DNA from: Thermoprotei archaeon
GTDB taxonomy: Archaea; Thermoproteota; Thermoprotei_A; Sulfolobales; WANQ01
Direction of reading: 5' to 3'
Length of the DNA: 11,132 nucleotides
Assembly (NCBI GenBank): GCA_027038805.1
Contig: JALWGO010000165.1
Span: 1-11,132 of the forward strand
Position 1 is the stretch's first letter. Each line of letters opens with the position of its first letter. Shown piece by piece: positions 5,845 to 11,132 of this stretch. A program made the translations under genes and the position numbers. A model generated the notes under the pieces. The model was not told the DNA's origin and made no database searches. It saw only the letters and a program-made list of their open reading frames with translations.

Positions 5845-5864
5845 CTTATTAAATACTTTTATAC
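5845..5864 (+). promoter_or_regulatory. Promoter-like TATA element without a gene downstream
   Basis: CTTATTAAATACTTTTATAC looks as good as the true promoters in this window, yet it lies in the gap between two convergent gene ends. A transcript from it would start near 5875-5885 and run antisense into the 3' end of the ATPase gene. The only frame there is 13 codons (ATG at 5901). It may drive a small antisense RNA or be AT-rich chance. Confidence 0.3.
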
Positions 5865-5903
5865 TAGCGATTAAATAAAGTATATTATAACAGAAACTAG
5901 ATG

Positions 5904-5918
5904 CGTATTATTAATACG
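5904..5918. terminator. Small hairpin with T-run between convergent genes
   Basis: CGTATT-ATT-AATACG: a perfect 6-bp stem followed on the plus strand by TATTTTCT. It lies 100 nt after the small membrane-protein gene and about 60 nt beyond the ATPase stop, so it could end either transcript. Weak evidence. Confidence 0.3.
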
Positions 5919-5980
5919 TATTTTCTCAGCCTAATAAACTAAAAATTATATGCCATTTCTTTAGCTAGAATAAAAGTTCC

Positions 5981-8479
5981 TTAGAAGTGCTTCCACAATA
6001 TACCGTGCAACTTTGCCATAGCGTTCTTCATGGCATTGTATTTCTTGTATACTAGTAGCTTTATTTGATCAGCTACAATGAACCATGCTAGAGCGTATCC
6101 CCAGAGTAGGGCTGTGAAGAATGGTGACAGCGGGTACATGAGTCCTAATCCCATCATTGCTATAATCGTGGCTGCTACCTTCGTAATTATCGCCGTTATT
6201 AGTAGCCAGCTACCGGGTCTTATCGACCAGAATGGGCCTTCTGTTCTTGTTACGAATATTGTTAGATGACCTGCAACAGCTAGTTTTAGAAATACGAAGG
6301 TTTGAACCATGGCTACTGGCAAGGCTAGGTATGCTAGGCTGAGCCATAATAGTAGGAATGATGTACCTACGCCTAGTAGGCCTAATATTGTTGATACTGT
6401 TAGTATTAGTTTGAGATCCCATTTAGCAGGTTTTTCTGGTATTTTCACATTATCATATGCTATTGCTAGTATAGGTAGGTCGTTGAGTAACGCTAGCAAT
6501 ATAATCATTACTGGTGTAATGGGATATAATTTTAGGATCATTATAGCGAGTGTTACGAAGAACAGTATTCTTATAGTCTCAGTTATCCTGTATACAACAT
6601 AACTATACATTCTTTTGAATATCTTTCTAGCAGTCATTATAGCATCTTTAATAACCGATATACCCGGTGCTAGAAGCGCTATTGCTGCCGCCGCCCTAGC
6701 AGCATCCGTGGCATTTGATACTGCTATACCTACATCGGCCTTCTTTAGCGCTGGTGCATCATTAACACCATCACCAGTCATTGCTACAGTACGACCAGCC
6801 CGTTGCAGAGCTTCTACTATCATGTACTTGTGTTCTGGATACACTTCAGCAAATCCATCAGCCTTTAACGCTAGTTTTACCGCATCTTCGGGTTTAGCCT
6901 CCATTAATTGGTCTATTGTATATATTCTTGTCCCTATACCCAACATTTTCGCTATCTCACGAGCTATTGCCACGTGATCGCCAGTAATCATTTTGACACT
7001 TATACCCATTTTCTTAAGATATTGTATTGTCTCTTTCGCGTCTTCTCTTGGCGGGTCAAACAGAGGTATTAGTCCAACATAAATCCATTTGCTTTCTTCG
7101 TTTCCCGCTGTTCTTGCGACACCGATCATTCTGTATCCATGTTTAGCATATTCATCAACAGTGATCATTACCTTATCTCTAAGATTATCGTCCGCATTAA
7201 CTAGTTTGAGTATAACTTGTGGGGCTCCTTTAGCTACCATAAAGCGTTCTCCTTGAGGGCCTTCAACTAAGGCCTCGGTCCGCTTTCTTACAGGGTCAAA
7301 GGGTTTAAACTGTAATTGTTTATATTTTTTATATTCTTCGGTTAATCCATATTTTTCTAGAGCCTCTAACACCGCTAGGTCTATGGGATCCTTGTCCTCC
7401 TCTCTTGATGCTAATGCCGCGTATAGTATCACGTCTTTCTTATTATAATTACCAGCTACTGGCACTGGATCACTAACAGTTAACTTATTCTTTGTTAAAG
7501 TACCAGTTTTGTCTGCACACAGGGTATCTACTCCTGCTAGTTCTTCTACAGCAACTAGCTTGGTTACTATTGCTTGTTTCTTAGCTAACTCGTAGGCACC
7601 TATCGCCATAGTTATAGATAATACTGCTGGCAGTGCTGCCGGAATAGCTGCAACAACAAGCACGAGAGAGAATTTTAGAAGCTCTAAGAAGTCGACTCCT
7701 CTCATTATCTCCTCTATAGCCATTGCGGTTACAAGTAATATTGTAAGAATAATTAAATAATTGCCTATATTTATTATTAGTTTCTGGTACTTGCTTACAG
7801 TTTTAGCCTTCTGTACTAGCTCAACAGTCTTTCCAAAGAACGTCTTTAAGCCAGTTGCTATTACAACCCCAGTCATTTCTCCACGTTTAACTATAGAGCC
7901 CGAGTAGGCTACATCACCGACCTTCTTCTCTACAGGTAATGATTCACCAGTTAGTATTGATTCGTCTACCATCAAGTATTCTCCTTCAATTAGTTTCAGG
8001 TCAGCTGGTACAATGTCTCCTAACCTAATTCTTACAATATCACCGGGAACAAGCTCTCTAGCCGGAATAACTTGCCATTTACCATCTCTTAGAACCCTAG
8101 CTGTAAGAGACAACTTCTTCTTCAAGTACTCAATAATATTCTCAGCTTTATGCTCCTCCCAGAAGCCTACAACACTATTCGTTATCAATAAGCCTAGTAT
8201 TATATAGAAGTCAACCCAATGATGTATCATAAAAGAAATTGCAGCCGCAATCTCAATAAGCCAAGGTATAGGCCCCCAGAAATATCTTAGAAACTTTATT
8301 ACCGGGTGAACCTTCTTTTCCGGAATCTCGTTTGGGCCAATAATCTTTAATCTACGCTTAGCCTCCTCACTACTTAACCCTGTTTCAGGTGATGTTCTAA
8401 GCCTACGTATAACTTCATCTATACTTTGCTTCTTAGCCTCATCAGCCCTTATGTATATAACCTCACCATCACTACCCAT
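5981..8479 (-). CDS. Plasma-membrane-type P-type ATPase (P3A-like, probable H+ pump)
   Basis: 832 residues from the ATG at 8479. The in-frame GTG at 8488 lies inside the Shine-Dalgarno site GAGGTG and is unlikely to be used. Positions below count from that GTG; subtract 3 for the ATG start. An N-terminal actuator part is followed by TM1-2, with N104 matching the conserved TM2 Asn of plant/yeast H+-ATPases (I-T-N-S-V-V-G-F-W-E-E). TGES is at 180-183. TM4 has I-P-A-A-L-P (282-287). The phosphorylation loop D-K-T-G-T-L-T-K-N begins at D326. K-G-A-P is at 420-423, F-D-P-P-R at 477-481, and M-T-G-D-G-V-N-D-A-P at 570-579. TM5 carries R640. TM6 has L-N-D (D670), the proton-binding Asp of P3A pumps. 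Ten TM segments are expected. It ends soon after TM10, without the C-terminal regulatory tail of plant and fungal pumps; archaeal members are commonly this length. Proton export is inferred from these residues. Confidence 0.9.
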   Translation of the reverse strand: MGSDGEVIYIRADEAKKQSIDEVIRRLRTSPETGLSSEEAKRRLKIIGPNEIPEKKVHPVIKFLRYFWGPIPWLIEIAAAISFMIHHWVDFYIILGLLITNSVVGFWEEHKAENIIEYLKKKLSLTARVLRDGKWQVIPARELVPGDIVRIRLGDIVPADLKLIEGEYLMVDESILTGESLPVEKKVGDVAYSGSIVKRGEMTGVVIATGLKTFFGKTVELVQKAKTVSKYQKLIINIGNYLIILTILLVTAMAIEEIMRGVDFLELLKFSLVLVVAAIPAALPAVLSITMAIGAYELAKKQAIVTKLVAVEELAGVDTLCADKTGTLTKNKLTVSDPVPVAGNYNKKDVILYAALASREEDKDPIDLAVLEALEKYGLTEEYKKYKQLQFKPFDPVRKRTEALVEGPQGERFMVAKGAPQVILKLVNADDNLRDKVMITVDEYAKHGYRMIGVARTAGNEESKWIYVGLIPLFDPPREDAKETIQYLKKMGISVKMITGDHVAIAREIAKMLGIGTRIYTIDQLMEAKPEDAVKLALKADGFAEVYPEHKYMIVEALQRAGRTVAMTGDGVNDAPALKKADVGIAVSNATDAARAAAAIALLAPGISVIKDAIMTARKIFKRMYSYVVYRITETIRILFFVTLAIMILKLYPITPVMIILLALLNDLPILAIAYDNVKIPEKPAKWDLKLILTVSTILGLLGVGTSFLLLWLSLAYLALPVAMVQTFVFLKLAVAGHLTIFVTRTEGPFWSIRPGSWLLITAIITKVAATIIAMMGLGLMYPLSPFFTALLWGYALAWFIVADQIKLLVYKKYNAMKNAMAKLHGILWKHF

Positions 8480-8485
8480 GATTCT

Positions 8486-8491
8486 CACCTC
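8486..8491 (-). promoter_or_regulatory. Shine-Dalgarno site deciding the ATPase start
   Basis: The minus strand reads GAGGTGAGAATCATG. GAGGTGA ends 5 nt before the ATG at 8479. The GTG that would extend the frame by three codons lies within this site, so the ATG is the better start. Confidence 0.7.
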
Positions 8492-8512
8492 TTTGCCAAG
8501 ATATGTTTCCGC

Positions 8513-8527
8513 TAAAAAATAAAATAT
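8513..8527 (-). promoter_or_regulatory. TATA region of the ATPase gene
   Basis: The minus strand reads ATATTTTATTTTTTA. A start site near 8490-8498 would leave a short leader; only a start at the upper end of that range keeps the whole GAGGTGA. The exact box cannot be fixed because the whole stretch is A/T. Confidence 0.4.
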
Positions 8528-8661
8528 ATGAAAATAACTTCAATAAGAAACTACATAGCAATCGATGAAACATTATATGGTCAAAACTAGCAGATCTCTT
8601 ATACTCGCATTAAACTAAGACAGCACTTTATTCCATCATTTATAATAAGTATATCTAGACA

Positions 8662-8682
8662 AAATGTCATATTTAGACATTT
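8662..8682. repeat. 7-bp inverted repeat AAATGTC...GACATTT
   Basis: AAATGTC (8662-8668) and GACATTT (8676-8682) around a 7-nt A/T spacer. GAC-AAAAT-GTC at 8658-8668 gives an overlapping half-site pair, so GTC/GAC occurs three times in 25 nt. It is about 170 nt upstream of the ATPase start and 270 nt upstream of the GT-C-like start. It could bind a dimeric regulator. Confidence 0.35.
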
Positions 8683-8922
8683 GGAGTGTTTACCATAAGA
8701 AAAGAGAAGCCGCTAATATCCAGAACTTAGCTGGAAACACTACATACCAATACGACTACGACAATATCTTTTTACAAGTATGTTTAAAGTCTTCGATGAA
8801 CAAATTTTTAATTAAATAATACAAGATTAATACCATCATAAATTTATCTCATTTTGGAGTCTATAGTCTATTAAGATATTTTAACTCTCCTATTATTACT
8901 AGTATAGAAAATGATAATTATA

Positions 8923-8933
8923 ATATTTAAATT
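8923..8933 (+). promoter_or_regulatory. TATA box of the GT-C-like gene
   Basis: ATATTTAAATT, centred at 8928, exactly about 26-27 nt before the TTG at 8955. Transcription should begin at the start codon, so the message is likely leaderless. Confidence 0.55.
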
Positions 8934-8954
8934 AAGGATTTATTATGAGATAAA

Positions 8955-10934
8955 TTGGGGAGATGGCTGCCCATAGATGCAGCAATACTAAGAGTGCATA
9001 GGTTTAGATTTTTATTTATAGTGCTAGGAATAATAATATATGTATTCGGATTAATTGTAACAAGTCCTAATAATTATCCTTATATTTTCGAAATATTTAC
9101 CTGGCTTTCAACTATATTAATTGTAACAGGAGGTTTATCCGATGTATTACTATATAATAAAACGCATAAATTGCTACCACTGATTGTTGTAGAGATAATT
9201 GGAATAATTATGACCGTTATAGGAAGATTAGGAGCCACTCTTTATATTGAGTATTTATATAATTTTTATGCGCCACCTCTATGCCCGTCTACCAGCCTAC
9301 AGCAAACCCTTTTTTTACAATCACTAATACTGAGCGGAGGTCTAACGATTTTAATTGCTCAAACATTGTACTTATTTTTAGAGAGATCCCTTGAGTCAAT
9401 TAAAGAAAAACCAAATTGCATTTACACTATAAGAAATATAGCTATAAGTATAGCAAAAATAAAGAGATTACTAATAAAACAATTCATTGTAACAGCCTTT
9501 ATAATAGCATTTATATTGAGATTACTGCCTGAAATCTACACATGGCCTTTACCCATTGGCTGGGATACTGTTGAATACATAAGCTATTTACGAGATTACG
9601 CAATACAGATGAATCCTTTTAAACCATATTTCTGGATGGGTAGTCTACGTAATATACCTCCACTGATGGCTATCGTGTTATCTCCATTTATTCGAATAAT
9701 AGATCCCTGGTTGATTATGAAGATATGGGAGCCCGTAATGATAGGATTAATATCAATGCTTTCAGCAATTTATGTAAATAAAGTCTTAAAAACTTCAAGA
9801 CAATTAGCCTTAGTAGCCGGGTTATCAACTGCACTAAACATAGCTGTTTTAGGATCTTCTCAGCAATGGGCAAGACACATGCTAGGACTTGTTACACTAT
9901 TAATATTTCTTATACTTTCTGCTAGAGAATCTTTATTAGGTAGCACCTTATCATTGCTGGCAATGTCAGCTGCTTACGAGATTACAGCACTATTGGCAAC
10001 AATATTGTCTCTTTATGAAATATATAAGAATAGAAAAATGATAAGAAGAGTAGTTCCATATATCTTAGTTTTTATCCTATCTGTATCAATACTTTTATGG
10101 TATATTTGGAAACCCTCATACCCACAGCTTCCAGTTAGCAGTGTTTTAATAGGCCGATGGTATTGGCCAAAAACAATAAACCTCGTTATAGGATGGACAC
10201 TTATGTTTCTTGTAGGTTTAATACCAGCAATAAAATTTATGAAAAAGATCAATGTTGAATACAATATTATTACTGTAACACTATTACTATTATTTATCTC
10301 TCCTTTTTTGTGCCCATACTTCTCTTTTCCTATTCCTCATAGGGCAATAACATTACTAGTAGCCCTATTATTTCCATTAGCTATAGTAGGCTGGCGAGTA
10401 TATTCAAGAGCAGCATTGGCACTATTTTTAATAGTATATTTAAGTCTAGGATTGGTATACGTTTCTATACCTTTAGGATATCTTTATTCCTCACCTATTA
10501 GGCTCGTAAACAATGGAGCTTTTGATTGTTGTGGATTAAATGGTTTTCCATGGCCCCTAAGACCTATTGATCCCGCCTTATATAATTGTATGAAGAACAT
10601 TTCAAGAGCATTAAATGAGGAAACAAATATAATAGTGGTCGTCGAAGACACAACATTATATAATTTACTACACTTATATATTAGAGAGCCTAGTTTCGTG
10701 TACCTGTTAGGATTTAGACCTAATGAAAAGACGATAATGGAAAAAATATCTGATATCTTGAATTCTTCAAAATCTCAAATTTATCTTATAACTAGGCTTA
10801 ACCAAAATGATCTAAGAATGTTGATAAATAAAATCCTACATGAAACGAATATTCAAAGAGAATTCAATATAAAACTAATTTTAACTACAGACTGTGACAT
10901 AAGGCTTTATTTAATTTACGTTAATGAACAGTAA
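8955..10934 (+). CDS. Large polytopic membrane protein, GT-C glycosyltransferase-like
   Basis: 659 residues. The TTG at 8955 is the first possible start, since an in-frame TGA lies at 8946-8948. Four N-terminal hydrophobic segments (about 18-36, 48-66, 73-98, 120-142) precede a basic linker (143-175). The GT-C-like core starts with a TM at 176-190. A first outer loop follows with L-P-I-G-W-D-T-V-E-Y-I (199-209), where D204 and E207 sit at the place of the acidic catalytic/metal residue of GT-C enzymes. Next come N-I-P-P-L-M (233-238) and a run of TMs to about 511, with I-P-H-R-A-I-T-L-L (460-468), also typical of the class. The last 145 residues are soluble, with D-C-C-G-L-N-G-F-P-W (524-533) and an alpha/beta pattern (IIVVVED, IYLITRL). 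It may transfer sugar from a lipid-linked donor outside the cell, as in archaeal glycosylation. Donor and acceptor unknown. Codons are A/T-ending throughout, unlike neighbours. Confidence 0.65.
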   Translation: MGRWLPIDAAILRVHRFRFLFIVLGIIIYVFGLIVTSPNNYPYIFEIFTWLSTILIVTGGLSDVLLYNKTHKLLPLIVVEIIGIIMTVIGRLGATLYIEYLYNFYAPPLCPSTSLQQTLFLQSLILSGGLTILIAQTLYLFLERSLESIKEKPNCIYTIRNIAISIAKIKRLLIKQFIVTAFIIAFILRLLPEIYTWPLPIGWDTVEYISYLRDYAIQMNPFKPYFWMGSLRNIPPLMAIVLSPFIRIIDPWLIMKIWEPVMIGLISMLSAIYVNKVLKTSRQLALVAGLSTALNIAVLGSSQQWARHMLGLVTLLIFLILSARESLLGSTLSLLAMSAAYEITALLATILSLYEIYKNRKMIRRVVPYILVFILSVSILLWYIWKPSYPQLPVSSVLIGRWYWPKTINLVIGWTLMFLVGLIPAIKFMKKINVEYNIITVTLLLLFISPFLCPYFSFPIPHRAITLLVALLFPLAIVGWRVYSRAALALFLIVYLSLGLVYVSIPLGYLYSSPIRLVNNGAFDCCGLNGFPWPLRPIDPALYNCMKNISRALNEETNIIVVVEDTTLYNLLHLYIREPSFVYLLGFRPNEKTIMEKISDILNSSKSQIYLITRLNQNDLRMLINKILHETNIQREFNIKLILTTDCDIRLYLIYVNEQ

Positions 10935-11132
10935 CATTTTCGAGGAACCCGTCTTCTCTTACTATGAATGTGTCTTCGTGTTTTATTTGTCCTAGTCCTT
11001 CTATTAGTATTGGCGCATGTATGAAGGCCAGAGTCATATTTGGTTTTACTTCGACGAAGCGGTCTTTGGGTAATATTGTTGTTATTGGTGGCTCTTCTAC
11101 TTGAAGTCCTACACTGTGGGCATATCCTACTA
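10921..11132 (-). CDS. 3' end of an M24 family (prolidase/creatinase-fold) protein, partial
   Basis: The frame is open from the right edge (first whole codon at 11130) to TAA at 10923-10921, giving 69 residues. The pattern is that of the C-terminal pita-bread half of M24 peptidases. Y-A-H-S-V-G-L-x-V-E-E-P-P (3-15) corresponds to G-H-G-I-G-L-x-x-H-E-x-P. P-N-M (30-32) corresponds to P-G-M. K-H-E-D-T-F-I-V (50-57) corresponds to the R-x-E-D-T-x-x-V metal-ligand strand. G-F-L-E-N-V-T follows, as in the usual G-x-E-x-L-T ending. His5 and Glu52 are kept. However, the second active-site His is Glu12, and the Glu of the I-E-P-G motif is replaced by I37/H38. It may be an aminopeptidase or dipeptidase of altered chemistry, or a non-peptidase member. 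Its last 14 bp overlap the 3' end of the plus-strand gene. Confidence 0.75.
   Translation of the reverse strand, partial: VGYAHSVGLQVEEPPITTILPKDRFVEVKPNMTLAFIHAPILIEGLGQIKHEDTFIVREDGFLENVTVH

Larger units (their letters stand above)
8489..8954. other. 466-bp intergenic region without recognisable gene
   Basis: Between the divergent ATPase and GT-C-like genes. I find no frame with a start, ribosome-binding site and protein-like composition, and no tRNA or C/D-box sRNA pattern. It holds the ATPase promoter at its left end, an inverted repeat at 8662-8682, a less AT-rich stretch (about 8700-8770), and very AT-rich DNA from about 8800 leading into the right promoter. Confidence 0.6.

Noticed and set aside
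6078..6977. Plus-strand frames opposite the ATPase gene
   Set aside because: The ATPase motifs on the minus strand are continuous and unmistakable. The opposite frames are Ala/Ile/Ser-rich shadows.
8480..8488. GTG at 8488 as the ATPase start
   Set aside because: It lies within the GAGGTGA ribosome-binding site that is correctly spaced for the ATG at 8479.
10013..10264. 83-codon minus-strand frame within the GT-C-like gene
   Set aside because: It is antisense to a continuous membrane-protein frame and lacks a promoter or ribosome-binding site.
1..11132. CRISPR arrays, tRNA/rRNA genes, insertion sequences, integrases or replication origin repeats
   Set aside because: Looked for on both strands. 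No regularly spaced repeats, cloverleaf patterns, transposase motifs or long terminal inverted repeats were found.

Overview
The window looks like chromosomal DNA of a hyperthermophilic crenarchaeon. Desulfurococcales is my best guess, and a Staphylothermus-like genome would fit. This rests on AT-rich sequence, heavy ATA and AGA/AGG use, archaeal TATA boxes about 26 nt upstream of several start codons, GGTGA/GAGG ribosome-binding sites, frequent TTG starts and the protein types. The organism is inferred, not proven.

Left part (1-2144): the 3' end of an unrecognised, probably extracytoplasmic protein (+). Then comes a two-gene DUF2283/DUF4258 cassette (+) of toxin-antitoxin-like layout. Its first gene begins on a CTG codon just after a strong TATA box. 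Its second gene is split by a -1 frame break at an A5 run. A class I SAM-dependent methyltransferase (-) follows.

Centre (2145-5980): an arrestin-fold protein (+), convergent with a polytopic membrane protein of unknown function (-). The latter's ribosome-binding site and TTG start lie inside a perfect 10-bp hairpin. Divergent from it is an AlkA-type HhH-GPD DNA glycosylase (+), followed by a small Tic20/DUF4870-like membrane protein (+).

Right part (5981-11132): a P-type ATPase of the plasma-membrane proton-pump type (P3A-like, -), a 466-bp non-coding gap, a large GT-C-like polytopic membrane protein (+), and the C-terminal end of an M24 (prolidase/creatinase-fold) protein (-) whose 3' end overlaps it tail to tail.

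The genes are mostly single transcription units with their own promoters. Apart from the DUF2283/DUF4258 pair I see no operon and no shared pathway. No rRNA, tRNA, CRISPR array, insertion sequence or integrase was seen. The most interesting signals are the frame break in the DUF4258 gene, the hairpin over a start codon, the TATA-to-start spacing that points to leaderless TTG/CTG starts, a 5'-to-3' drift in third-base choice along genes, and odd active-site residues in the M24 fragment.
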